Positions 26,697-39,186 of a stretch of 64,000 bases of DNA are shown piece by piece; within the stretch, counting starts at the first letter, position 1, and the number at the start of each line of letters is the position of its first letter. The position numbers and the translations under genes are program-made. The notes beneath the pieces were generated by a model. It was not told the DNA's origin, made no database searches, and saw only the letters and a list, made by a program, of their open reading frames with translations. Source of the stretch: Mesorhizobium_G sp049840935 (GTDB lineage Bacteria > Pseudomonadota > Alphaproteobacteria > Rhizobiales > Rhizobiaceae); NCBI GenBank assembly GCA_049840935.1, contig JASGJA010000006.1:36637-100636 (forward strand), read 5' to 3'.

Positions 26697-26727
26697 AAAA
26701 AACGGCCCGCCAAAACTTGACGAGCCG
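26697..26727 (-). terminator. Candidate terminator between nirK and nirV
   Basis: On the minus strand GGCTCGTCA pairs with TGGCGGGCC (9 bp, two G-T wobbles) around a short loop and is followed by GTTTTTTC. It lies just after the nirK stop, so it may partly end nirK messages before nirV. Confidence 0.5.
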
Positions 26728-26751
26728 CGCGAAAAGCCTATGCGGTCTTCG

Positions 26752-27569
26752 CTAGTGGGTCGCGGTCGGCCCGGGCGCTCTAACCTGCGTCATGAGGTCG
26801 TCGTTCCAATCGCCGTCCACCACGATATGCGCCGTTGCACCGAGTTCGGCAGCTTCGATCAGGTTGTGGTTGACATAGGCATACACGCCGGGCTGGCGGA
26901 ACGTGTAGAACGCCGCACCTGCCGAACCGCCGCGAATGAACCATGTTTCGAGATCGCGGGCCGGAGCATTGGCAAATTTACCCTGCTCCCAAACATAGTC
27001 GCCGTGCCCGCCAATTAGATGCGGGCGCGTGTCACGATTAGCCTGTGAATGAACGATCAGCACCTTTTCGCCCACCTTGGCCTTGAGCGCATTGTCGCCG
27101 GTCAATGCGCCGACCTTACCATTGAACACGACATGCGTCGGGATCAGGCCACGCATCACTTTCAGGGTTTCATCATAGCTTTCGCCAAGTGAATCGTACT
27201 TCTTGAAGTTTCCGTCCTCATCGCGCGGAACATAGAAATCATTCTCGCCGATGTAGAAAATCCGATCATATGTCAGTGGCCGCCCCTCATGATACTTCAA
27301 TCCGTCCCGCGGCAAAACCATAATCGTACCACTCATGCCAGAGACGACATGCCAAGGTATCATCCCGTCCGGAGCGCAGTGATAAACGAAGGTTCCGGCG
27401 CGTGTTGCCTTGAAGCGCAGCACCACCTCCTCGCCCGGATTGACATGTGTGAGCGCGCCTCCACCCAACGCGCCGGTCGCCGCGTGGAAGTCGATATTGT
27501 GCGGCATTTCGTTTGTTTCGGGATTGACCAGTGTTAGTTCCACATAGTCGTCTTGATGAACCACCATCA
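26752..27569 (-). pseudogene. nirK: Copper nitrite reductase NirK, 5'-truncated by an IS3-family element
   Basis: The remaining reading frame encodes about 272 residues from MMVVHQDDYVELTLVNPE to QVRAPGPTATH. All copper ligands are still present: two His in PHNIDFHAATG, the His-Cys pair in FVYHCAPDGM, the type 1 His and Met in PWHVVSGMSG, and the C-terminal His in AYVNHNLIEA. What is missing is the signal peptide and about 90-100 residues of the first cupredoxin domain. The frame runs upstream into the insertion sequence (27570). The segment beyond the insertion sequence does not continue nirK, so the 5' part has been lost rather than just interrupted. No functional periplasmic enzyme can be expected. 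Confidence 0.93.
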
Positions 27570-27635
27570 TGGTCCGCCCCCTGAAAAGTGGTCCTCCCTT
27601 ATGTATGGCTTTTGAGCCTTTGGAGGACTGAAGAG

Positions 27636-27914
27636 ATGCCAAGAAAGAGACACAGCGCTGAAGAGATCGTCACGAAGCTGCGGCAGGTTGATGTTCTGAC
27701 TTCGCAAGGCAAATCGGTTGCCGAAGCGATCCGATCGATAGGAGTGACGGAAGTTACATACTATCGTTGGCGATCTGAATACGGTGGTTTGAAGGGCGAT
27801 CAGGTTAAGCGGCTGAAGGAGCTTGAGGCGGAGAACGCACGTCTTCGCCGTGCGGTTTCCGATCTGACCCTGGACAAGATGATCCTGGCGGAAGCTGCAC
27901 GGGGAAACTTCTAA
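27636..27914 (+). CDS. IS3-family transposase OrfA
   Basis: A 92-residue protein starting MPRKRHSAEEIVTKLRQVDV with an HTH (VAEAIRSIGVTEVTYYRWRS) and a C-terminal leucine-zipper helix (KRLKELEAENARLRRAVSDL) used for multimerisation. The ATG at 27636 is preceded by GGAGG. OrfA binds the IS ends and, by -1 frameshifting at its end, is fused with OrfB to give the active transposase. Intact. Confidence 0.93.
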   Translation: MPRKRHSAEEIVTKLRQVDVLTSQGKSVAEAIRSIGVTEVTYYRWRSEYGGLKGDQVKRLKELEAENARLRRAVSDLTLDKMILAEAARGNF

Positions 27915-27937
27915 GCCCCGCACGTCGCCGTGCCTGT

Positions 27938-28804
27938 GTGGATCATGTTGTTGCCGAGCTTTGCGTGCGCGAACGACGGGCGTGCCGGGTTCTCGGTCAG
28001 CATCGTTCTACGCAGCGCAAGGTTCCAACGACACCGAATGATGAAGCGGCTTTGACCGCCGACATCATCGCGCTTGCCACTCAATACGGCCGCTACGGCT
28101 ATCGCCGCATCACTGCGATGCTGCACCGTGACGGCTGGGTGGTGAACGTCAAGCGGGTGGAACGGATCTGGCGACGTGAGGGGCTGAAGGTTCCGCAAAA
28201 GCAGCCCAAACGAGGCCGTCTGTGGCTGAATGACGGCTCGTGCATCCGGCTGCGGCCGGAGTATCCCAACCATGTCTGGTCTTACGACTTCGTCGAGGAC
28301 CGAACCCACAACGGAAGGAAATTCCGCATGCTCAACGTGATCGACGAGTTCACAAGGGAATGCATTGCCATCAAGGTGAGCCGGAAGTTGAAGGCCGTCG
28401 ACGTAATCGATGTTCTGTCCGACCTGTTCATCTTGCGCGGTATTCCTGGTCACATCCGATCCGACAACGGCCCGGAGTTCATCGCCAAGGCCTTGCGTGA
28501 ATGGATCGCCACCGTCGGTGCCAACACCGCCTACATCATGCCCGGCAGCCCTTGGGAAAATGGGTATTGCGAGAGCTTCAACTCGAAGCTCCGCGATGAA
28601 CTGCTCGATGGTGAAATCTTCTACACGTTAAAGGAAGCCCAGACCATCATCGAGGGCTGGCGCCAGCACTACAACGCAGTGCGCCCCCACTCATCGCTGG
28701 GATACAGACCGCCAGCGCCAGAGGCGATCTTGTGGCCGGCTACGCAACCCGGACCAGCTTCGCCGGCCACACCAGCCGTAGCGCCAAGACCAAGCATGCA
28801 CTAA
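27938..28804 (+). CDS. IS3-family transposase OrfB (DDE integrase core)
   Basis: A 288-residue rve-domain transposase in the -1 frame relative to OrfA. The catalytic DDE residues are Asp in WSYDFVEDRTHNGRKF, Asp in IRSDNGPEFIAKALREW and Glu in PWENGYCESFNSKLRDE. The open frame continues upstream of the listed start into orfA, as expected for production by programmed frameshifting, so 27938 may not be a real initiation site. The C-terminal SLGYRPPAPEA is typical. Intact. Confidence 0.93.
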   Translation: MDHVVAELCVRERRACRVLGQHRSTQRKVPTTPNDEAALTADIIALATQYGRYGYRRITAMLHRDGWVVNVKRVERIWRREGLKVPQKQPKRGRLWLNDGSCIRLRPEYPNHVWSYDFVEDRTHNGRKFRMLNVIDEFTRECIAIKVSRKLKAVDVIDVLSDLFILRGIPGHIRSDNGPEFIAKALREWIATVGANTAYIMPGSPWENGYCESFNSKLRDELLDGEIFYTLKEAQTIIEGWRQHYNAVRPHSSLGYRPPAPEAILWPATQPGPASPATPAVAPRPSMH

Positions 28805-28838
28805 CATTGAAACCGGACCACCTGATGGGGGCAGGCCA

Positions 28839-29328
28839 TTTCTTCACGCCGATATTTTCGCCACATGGCCCCATCCGGCGGGCGGCATGGGATAGCGATA
28901 GACACGACATCCGCTCTATCGCCTTGCCCTATTGAACCATTACGCAGAGGGCGATTGGCGAAGCTTTCTACTTCGCCACCGCGTCATTCACATGCCAATG
29001 TTTCGAGAGAATCGTACCATCGAGTACAATTCCCTTCTTGGCGCGGGGGACTTTGGTGCTCTTAGTCAAGCATATACGTATATAGCATTTGCCATTTTGG
29101 ATATGAACGTTGCCGTGGTGGGTTTTGCGCGTGCAAAGGTTAGCTCTGATAGCGTCACGGCTCTGTCCCCTTCATCTTCGAGGGTCCGGCGTGCGTCCCT
29201 TTACGGTCATTTGTACCGTCACGGGCTGAGACGGCATGAGACGGTATGGTGCAAGGTTACAGCTGGAAGTATTGAGATTTGAGGAGAATTTGGGTCTGGA
29301 GTTAGGCAGCGAACCATCTTGGGGGGGT
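28839..29328. other. Segment without a recognisable gene between the IS3 element and tRNA-fMet
   Basis: These 490 bp contain only short open frames with no family features, on either strand. Reading against the nirK direction does not recover the missing nirK 5' end. The plus strand holds an open frame 28932-29282 of 116 codons whose product I do not recognise and which shows no good ribosome-binding site. I see no clear promoter or terminator. It probably represents old intergenic DNA brought next to nirK by a rearrangement. Confidence 0.5.
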
Positions 29329-29405
<77 letters not shown>

Positions 29406-29477
29406 TTATGAGTTCTCGGTATTTTCCGGGAACGGCATCGTAAGTGTATACTTACTTACGTTGTATTTCAAAAGACG

Positions 29478-29504
29478 AAGGCCGCTTGAAGCGGCCTTTT
29501 GCGC
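29478..29504. terminator. Hairpin between 5S rRNA and tRNA-fMet
   Basis: AAGGCCGCTT pairs perfectly with AAGCGGCCTT around one base. On the plus strand it runs into TTTT, and on the minus strand into CGTCTTTTG. It may be a bidirectional terminator or a processing structure separating 5S from the tRNA. Confidence 0.55.
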
Positions 29505-29553
29505 CGATGTATCGGCGATGTTCGTAGAAGAGAAGATATTCATGCGTTTAGCA

Positions 29554-29671
29554 GACCTGGCAGCGACCTACTCTCCCGCGTCTTGAGACGAAGTACCATT
29601 GGCGCTGGAGCGTTTCACGGCCGAGTTCGGAATGGGATCGGGTGCAGCCGCTCCGCCATAACCACCAGGTC
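29554..29671 (-). rRNA. rrf: 5S ribosomal RNA
   Basis: The ends GACCTGGTGG and CCAGGTC pair to form helix I. Conserved blocks CCCGATCCCATTCCGAACTC (loops B and C) and GGGAGAGTAGGTCGCTGCCA (loops E and D side) are present. About 118 nt, normal for alphaproteobacteria. It follows 23S by about 200 bp. Confidence 0.93.
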
Positions 29672-29740
29672 AGCGAAACGCATGAATGAGAAGCTGGATT
29701 TGATGTGCCTTTATCAGTCTTGCACTTTACGAAGCTTTAG

Positions 29741-29821
29741 CTTCGCAAGGCCGACTGGCCGTCGCGGCTTCTGCCGCGCGCCCGCGCAGCGCCGACCTAA
29801 AGGTCGAACAGCGCGTGAGCG
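29741..29821. repeat. Structured spacer element, copy 1 (23S-5S spacer)
   Basis: About 81 bp, starting CTTCGCAAGGCCGACTGGCC and ending CAGCGCGTGAGCG, built of several small palindromes (GGCCGACTGGCC, CGCGGCTTCTGCCGCG, CGACCTAAAGGTCG). A close copy lies at 33183-33262 in the 16S-tRNA-Ile spacer. The compensatory differences between copies within the hairpins suggest a structured mobile or processing-related repeat. Confidence 0.7.
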
Positions 29822-29869
29822 ATATAAACCATCATCGGTTTTTGCGATGATGAGCATTGCAAATGGGAA

Positions 29870-32668
<2,799 letters not shown>

Positions 32669-32701
32669 TTCTCATTTCCAATGCTCATCCGGTTTCTTGC
32701 A

Positions 32702-32743
32702 CATGATCCTGATCCAAAAAGTCTGCAACTTTTTGGGGTCATG
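32702..32743. repeat. Palindromic intergenic element in the 23S-tRNA-Ala spacer
   Basis: CATGATCC(tgat)CCAAAAAGT pairs with ACTTTTTGGGGTCATG around a short CTGC-containing loop. Similar ATGATCC...AAAAAGTCTGC palindromes are, from memory, scattered in Brucellaceae genomes; no second copy was found in this window. The remainder of the 317-bp spacer (32669-32985) holds nothing else I recognise. Confidence 0.45.
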
Positions 32744-32985
32744 CACGCCGAATGGATTGGCACAAAAAGACCAGCTTCTCGAGATCTGAACGGTGGCTGC
32801 GGTTAAACAGGCCAATCATCTGTAAGGGATTGAGCGTCCCTTACGACAAATCACACCACCCGAAGCGGGCATATCGGTGTGAAGTCCGAACAAATCTTCT
32901 CTTTACGATGTCATACAGAACAGGCGGAAAGCTCAAAGCTTCCGCAAACTTTTTTTCTTCAAGTGAATGACTGTCCGCCAGGTAA

Positions 32986-33061
32986 TGGTGGAGCCAGACG
33001 GGATCGAACCGACGACCTCATGCTTGCAAAGCACGCGCTCTCCCAGCTGAGCTATGGCCCC
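32986..33061 (-). tRNA. tRNA-Ala (TGC)
   Basis: A 76-nt cloverleaf with encoded CCA, starting GGGGCCATAGCTCAGCTGGG. The anticodon loop is TTTGCAA and the T loop is GTTCGATCC. It lies in the 16S-23S spacer after tRNA-Ile, the standard bacterial arrangement. Confidence 0.96.
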
Positions 33062-33071
33062 TGATATAAAC

Positions 33072-33148
33072 TGGTGGGCCTGGGAGGACTTGAACCTCCG
33101 ACCTCACGCTTATCAAGCGCGCGCTCTAACCAACTGAGCTACAAGCCC
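33072..33148 (-). tRNA. tRNA-Ile (GAT)
   Basis: A 77-nt cloverleaf with encoded CCA, starting GGGCTTGTAGCTCAGTTGGT. The anticodon loop is CTGATAA with a long variable-arm-free structure and T loop GTTCAAGTC. It lies 280 bp after the 16S 3' end and 10 bp before tRNA-Ala. Confidence 0.96.
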
Positions 33149-33182
33149 TGAACTTAGGCTCAAGCATCAACCCCGAGGCGAA

Positions 33183-33262
33183 GCCTCGCAAGGCCGACTG
33201 GCCGTCGCGGCTCGTGCCGCGCCCTCGCGGAGCGCCGCCCGAAGGGCGATCAGCGCGTGAGC
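33183..33262. repeat. Structured spacer element, copy 2 (16S-tRNA-Ile spacer)
   Basis: About 80 bp closely matching the element at 29741-29821, including GCAAGGCCGACTGGCCGTCG and the end CAGCGCGTGAGCG. The internal palindromes are kept with changed loops (CGGCTCGTGCCGCG, GCCCGAAGGGC). Same orientation as copy 1. Confidence 0.7.
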
Positions 33263-33421
33263 GCTAGTCATTCACGAAGAAAGAGAAACGAAGGCGGCAG
33301 ATGCCACTTTTATAAAGGCGACGTCAGAATTGACTATTCTGCGTCTTGTTCCAAGAGAACCGAAAGGCAGAGGCTCATATTTCATCCGAAGATGAACAAT
33401 GAGCGTTTCCATTAGGGTTCT

Positions 33422-34911
<1,490 letters not shown>

Positions 34912-35331
34912 ATAAGACTTTGATTTGGCTTTGTTTCGCACCCAACATCTCTGCCAGGCGCTACTAGGTCACGCTTGAATCGACGAGAACATTTCACACC
35001 TAACGCAAATGACATCACTGCCACCTGCGCCAAGCAGTACATTCTCACCAGAAACGTGATCCGCCAAAGTCTCGTTTGGACCCAAACCCCGAAGGGCTCA
35101 ACGTCCGCAGCAACTCTGCCGCCCACGTTTCTCTTTTCTTCTTTATTCAGTTGTCAAAGAACAGACTTCACAAAACGCAAAGTCTTTCGCCCGTCCCGCT
35201 TTCGCCTTCTGGGCACAGAGTGTCGCTCACGCGGCTCTCCTGATTTTACCAACGCCCCGGCTCAAGAACCTCGCCCTCTTTCAGAGCGAACCCTACCGCC
35301 GCCAGCGGCGTGCCGCCCGCGTTGTTGGCCG
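34912..35331 (-). other. rRNA operon leader
   Basis: About 410 nt between the operon promoter and the 16S 5' end. It should hold the processing stem and antitermination boxes. The only open frames are shadows. No gene is supported. Confidence 0.6.
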
Positions 35332-35361
35332 TATATAGGCCCCACCTCCCAAAACTGTCAA
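35332..35361 (-). promoter_or_regulatory. Strong sigma-70-type promoter of the rRNA operon
   Basis: On the minus strand TTGACA (35361-35356) and TATATA (35337-35332) are separated by 18 bp (17 bp if the -10 is read CTATAT). Both boxes are near-consensus. The next base stretch is GC-rich, as in stringently controlled rRNA promoters. Transcription should start near 35325. Confidence 0.8.
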
Positions 35362-35548
35362 CACGCTAAAACCAACTTTGCCAAAGATTCTTTTGATTTC
35401 TGAAAATGCGCTGAAACTACACGTTTTCTATTACGAAAATTCCGCCAAATGGCTGTTTTCAATAATTAAATTACCGTACCGCCGCCGCAGCCAGTATTGG
35501 GAATCGTGAATCGGCTAAGAATCGCGCGGCAATCCACAGGCCGAAACA

Positions 35549-35577
35549 AAAAAGGCGGGACTCGGTCCCGCCTTTCA
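35549..35577 (-). terminator. Original guaA terminator, now separated from guaA by the island
   Basis: On the minus strand AAAGGCGGGACC and the matching AGTCCCGCCTTTTTTG form an 11-bp GC-rich stem with a run of six T. It is 18 bp beyond the left att copy at 35596-35610. Because the guaA stop codon is part of the att core, this is exactly where the guaA terminator would have been before integration; guaA now ends 13.5 kb away. Confidence 0.8.
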
Positions 35578-35595
35578 AATGCCGACAATGGAATC

Positions 35596-35610
35596 TCACT
35601 CCCACTCGAT
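35596..35610. other. Attachment site copy (left end of the guaA island)
   Basis: The 15-bp TCACTCCCACTCGAT is identical to 49111-49125, where it encodes the last residues Ile-Glu-Trp-Glu and the stop of guaA. Sequence on both sides differs between the copies. The two direct repeats bound a 13.5-kb region with an integrase, as expected of site-specific integration into the guaA 3' end. Confidence 0.88.
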
Positions 35611-35906
35611 GGTCAATGGGTTTGAGTACGCATTGTAAATATTGAACTTTCCGCCCACGCTCCAAGATCATACCAACTGCGATACCAACAGGGTAAATAC
35701 GTCGGATTCTCGAATCTTATATGGCGGTATTCCCCGCCATGAGCTGAGCACACATCATAAACGAGGTTTGCGAAATGCAGCCCACAGGAATCTGAGCTTC
35801 GGGGGGGGGGGAGCTGCCTCCCCGCCTCGCCGGACCATAACCGAGAGTGATGAGGATTACGTTTTGGTTGTAGCCATCGTCGACCGAGCCGCTCAGTTGA
35901 CATTGC
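35611..35906. other. Island left-end region without a gene; contains an 11-base G-run
   Basis: About 296 bp between the att site and the stop of the GIY-YIG gene. It contains G x 11 at 35801-35811 and no supported coding sequence. Open frames on both strands here are short and lack ribosome-binding sites or family features. Confidence 0.5.
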
Positions 35907-37130
35907 TCATGCCGAGCCTCCCGGCAGAGGTGACGCGCTGTGCTTTACCAGACCGGCAATCTTCGGATCGTAGACATATCCGGTGATCGTGCCGTCCTTG
36001 ATCTTCTCCACAGCGTCGTCGATCACGAACAACGGCACAAGGAACCACTCGCGCGGGATGACCGGATTGCCGAACCTATCCTTGATCTCGATGTCGAGGC
36101 GGGCAGGATCGAAGATGCGGTGGATCAGGTTTTCGAGCTTGGTGCGGCTGATGTTGAACAGTTTGTAGGTCGCCACGATTTCCACATCGGCCAACAGGAA
36201 GGTCGGGTCCAACTTGGCGTTGGCGATACGTTTAGCGACATCGCCGCCGGTGACGCCGATCTTGTGGACGAAGTCGCGGTTGGCGACGACGGTGGGGTTA
36301 TCGGACTGGCTGCGCAGGACATAGATAGTGCCACTGGCGAGGTCATCGGCCTCGCTTTCGCTGGCGAACAACGGCCCAGCGCTGGGTTCCGACACGCGGC
36401 GGCTCGCCTCGTCCTTGTAAAGAGCGCGTTGAAGGGAGCGGAGCAACAGGTCGCTCTCGGTGCCGTTGGAATAGATGACGCGCAGGCGGGCGTCGCTTTG
36501 GCCGTTAGGCGCTTTGAAGAGGTCGCCGACTTCGGCGACATAAGCGACCTGACCACCCAGGATGAAAAATTCCCCGGCCCTGATGTCGGTTTTCAGAAAG
36601 CCCGCATCCTTGCGGATCGGCTGGGTGATGCGCGCGCCGCTGTCGAGGTCGCTCTGAACGGCCGTGAACAGGGGCTTGAAGCGCTCGAAATCCTCGCACC
36701 GTTCGCGGTTGGCGATTTCCTCGGCGGCTCGCTTTTCCGCGCTGGTGCGGACATGGCGAAGCTCGGTGATGTCGGATGCACCAGCCGCGCCTTCGAGTTC
36801 GGCAAGCAGTTCATCGTCGTCCATCACCTCGACTGGCGCGGCAACCACGGTCGTCGCGCCTGCGAGCAAACCTTGATGATCGAGGGGGGCGAGAAGAGCG
36901 CGACACTCCTCAAGCCCGCGCAGCCGGTCTAGCCGCACCGCGTATAGCCGTTCGAAGATGTCGCGCCCTTCCCCGTGCATCGGCGGGTGGCCGTGGGTTT
37001 CGACGAAACGTTGGATCTCCTCGAACCCGGCAATGATGCGCTCCTCGCGCGCAGACCGACCGCCCTTCTTTTCTGGCGCGGCGAAATCGTCGAGTTCGGC
37101 GCGTAGTTCGTCAAGGTCGAGGTCACTCAT
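35907..37130 (-). CDS. GIY-YIG (T5orf172/Mug113-like) domain protein of the island cargo operon
   Basis: About 407 residues from ATG 37130 (MSDLDLDELRAELDDFAAPE), overlapping the helicase stop by 8 bp (ATGAGTGA). The N-terminal 100 residues are helical and acidic and resemble no enzyme I know. The C-terminal domain is GIY-YIG-like: GTIYVLRSQS (Tyr about 270), HKIGVTGGDVAKRI (Gly-Val pair and Arg about 301) and the catalytic Glu in KLENLIHRIF (about 333). It is the last gene of a coupled operon with an SF2 helicase, a YhcG nuclease and a methyltransferase. It probably cuts or nicks DNA; the specific substrate is unknown. Confidence 0.85.
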   Translation of the reverse strand: MSDLDLDELRAELDDFAAPEKKGGRSAREERIIAGFEEIQRFVETHGHPPMHGEGRDIFERLYAVRLDRLRGLEECRALLAPLDHQGLLAGATTVVAAPVEVMDDDELLAELEGAAGASDITELRHVRTSAEKRAAEEIANRERCEDFERFKPLFTAVQSDLDSGARITQPIRKDAGFLKTDIRAGEFFILGGQVAYVAEVGDLFKAPNGQSDARLRVIYSNGTESDLLLRSLQRALYKDEASRRVSEPSAGPLFASESEADDLASGTIYVLRSQSDNPTVVANRDFVHKIGVTGGDVAKRIANAKLDPTFLLADVEIVATYKLFNISRTKLENLIHRIFDPARLDIEIKDRFGNPVIPREWFLVPLFVIDDAVEKIKDGTITGYVYDPKIAGLVKHSASPLPGGSA

Positions 37131-39186
37131 AGCGGCCCTCATCCTTGAAGCGAACGAAGGCGGCTGCACCCTCGGCCATCCGCTTTTCCCAAGCGTCCGT
37201 CGAACTAATGGATGGCAACCGACCGCGTTCCTTCTTGAACTTTACGGCGCGCACGGCCAAGTCTTTTGCCTCTTCGGGCGTCAGGCTGGTGCGCTTGGCG
37301 GCGATAGCCGCCGCAACCTGTTTCAGGCTCTCCTCGCTCATGGTCTTGGCAAGGATGGCGTAGGCTTCGCCGAACGGATTGATGCGGTCGATCAGGTCGA
37401 TATCAAGTTCGCGCACGTCCATCGCAAACTTGCGCACGCCGTCGATCAGCGCCGTGTTGGCGCTCGGCTCGCGGCCATCGTCACCGAGCGCAATTTGCTT
37501 GGCTTGCTGCGTCAAATTCAGGGCGGCGATGGCGTGCTGACGCACGGCCTCCTGATCCTCTTCGTTCAACTCGGGATATTTGTCCTTTATGATCTTGCCC
37601 ATGCGAACCTGCGTCAGTTCCTCTGGCACAAGCTCTTCATCGAACAGGCCGCGCTCGATGGTTGGCTTGTCCTGCACGAAGGCGGCGATCACCTCGTTCA
37701 AGTCCTCATGGCAAATGCGGGCCGCCTCCTCGCTTTTCGGCTCGGCAAGGCCCTTGATCTCGATCTGGAAAACCCCGCGCTCTTCGTGGAAACCGACATT
37801 GCACTTGTCGGGCTGATAGCCGCCCTCACCATAGTCGAAGCCCGGTGTCGCCTCGTTGGTCGGATTTTTGGGCTTGAACTCGAAGCGCGGCGCGAGAACC
37901 TGCTCCATAAGCAAACTGGCGGCGATGGCCTTCAACGTGTCGTTGACGGCCTCGGTCACGGCATCCTCGGCGGCGTCGGGTTCGGCGATCAAGTTGGTGA
38001 AGCGGGCGCGAGCCTTGCCCGGCGCATCGCGGGTGGCGCGGCCAATGATCTGCACGATCTCGGTCAAGCTGGAGCGATAGCCGACCGTCAGGGCATGTTC
38101 GCACCAAATCCAGTCGAAGCCTTCCTTCGCCATACCGAGCGCGATGATGATGTCCACATGGTCGCGGTTGTTCTTTTGCGACGGGTCTTTTAGCGCGGCG
38201 GATACGCGGTCGCGCTTGTTCGGGTCGTCATCGACAAGATCGGCGATTCGAAGCGTACGGCCATCCGCCGTTTTGACCAGTTGGAAGCCGGTGACGGGAT
38301 CGGTGCCCTGCCATTGGCCCAACGCCTCAAGGATATGTTCCACCTCCCTGATCTTGTCCTTCGTGCTTTCGCGCGAATTGACGCTCGGGATGTGAATGAT
38401 GGTCTTCTCGGCGGGGTCTAGGACATTAAGAATGTCGTCAGCATAGGAGCCGGAATAAAAGAAATAGCCGATGTCGAGTTGCTTCAGATATTCGTAGCCG
38501 TTGAGCTGCTCGTAGTAGGTGTAGGTGACGGAATCGAACTTGGTTTCGTCCTGCGGCGCGAGCACGGCTTCGGCATCGCCTCGGAAATAGGAGCCGGTCA
38601 TCGCCACGACATGCACCTTGTCGCGCGCGATAAAATCGCCGAGGTGCAGGCCGAGCTTGTTATCGGGGTTGGCGGAAACGTGGTGGAACTCGTCCACTGC
38701 GATCAGCCGGTTATCGAATGCCTCGACACCGAACCTGTCCACGGCGAAACGGAACGTCGCATGGGTGCAGACCAGCACCTTGTCATCGCTTTCAAGGAAT
38801 ACACCGACGGAATTGACCTTGCCGCCATTGTCGGAACCGGGCGCGTCGCACAGGTTCCATTTCGGCTCCACCCGCCAGTCGGCCCAAAAGCCGAACCGGC
38901 TCAACGGCTCGTCATGAAAGCTCGCGCCGATGCTTTTTTCCGGCACGACGATGATGGCCTGCTTCAGTCCTTGGTTGGCGAGCTTATCGAGCGCGATGAA
39001 CATGAGTGCACGGCTCTTGCCCGACGCCGGAGGCGACTTGATAATGAGATATGGCTCTCCCCGCTTCTCGTAGGCGCGCTCCTGCATCGGCCTCATGCCA
39101 AGGGCATTGGCCTTGGTTGAAGCGCCATTGCTGGCATAGGAGACGGATACAGAGGGAACGGAACCCTTATTGGCGATATTGGTCAT
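37123..39186 (-). CDS. DEAD/DEAH-box SF2 helicase of the island cargo operon
   Basis: A 687-residue helicase. Motif I is SPPASGKSRA (residues 51-60), motif II is VDEFHH (164-169), motif III is MTGS (196-199) and motif VI is QIIGRATR (379-386), so the RecA-like pair is complete. The 300-residue C-terminal region is unassigned and may bind DNA or partners. The variant DEFH box resembles helicases of type III and related restriction systems. The ATG overlaps the YhcG stop (ATGA), and the stop overlaps the GIY-YIG start, so expression is tightly coupled. Presumed to translocate on DNA to help one of the two nucleases. Confidence 0.9.
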   Translation of the reverse strand: MTNIANKGSVPSVSVSYASNGASTKANALGMRPMQERAYEKRGEPYLIIKSPPASGKSRALMFIALDKLANQGLKQAIIVVPEKSIGASFHDEPLSRFGFWADWRVEPKWNLCDAPGSDNGGKVNSVGVFLESDDKVLVCTHATFRFAVDRFGVEAFDNRLIAVDEFHHVSANPDNKLGLHLGDFIARDKVHVVAMTGSYFRGDAEAVLAPQDETKFDSVTYTYYEQLNGYEYLKQLDIGYFFYSGSYADDILNVLDPAEKTIIHIPSVNSRESTKDKIREVEHILEALGQWQGTDPVTGFQLVKTADGRTLRIADLVDDDPNKRDRVSAALKDPSQKNNRDHVDIIIALGMAKEGFDWIWCEHALTVGYRSSLTEIVQIIGRATRDAPGKARARFTNLIAEPDAAEDAVTEAVNDTLKAIAASLLMEQVLAPRFEFKPKNPTNEATPGFDYGEGGYQPDKCNVGFHEERGVFQIEIKGLAEPKSEEAARICHEDLNEVIAAFVQDKPTIERGLFDEELVPEELTQVRMGKIIKDKYPELNEEDQEAVRQHAIAALNLTQQAKQIALGDDGREPSANTALIDGVRKFAMDVRELDIDLIDRINPFGEAYAILAKTMSEESLKQVAAAIAAKRTSLTPEEAKDLAVRAVKFKKERGRLPSISSTDAWEKRMAEGAAAFVRFKDEGRYE

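Larger units (their letters stand above)
27570..28838. mobile_element. IS3-family (IS407-type) insertion sequence, apparently intact
   Basis: The left end (27570) TGGTCCGCCCCCTGAAAAGT and right end (minus strand from 28838) TGGCCTGCCCCCATCAGGTG form imperfect inverted repeats of about 25 bp, both followed by GGTCC. Between them lie overlapping-type orfA and orfB with no frame break, so the element may be active. The flanking bases ATCA (left) and TTTC (right) do not form a target duplication, which is consistent with a deletion or inversion after insertion. Confidence 0.92.
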
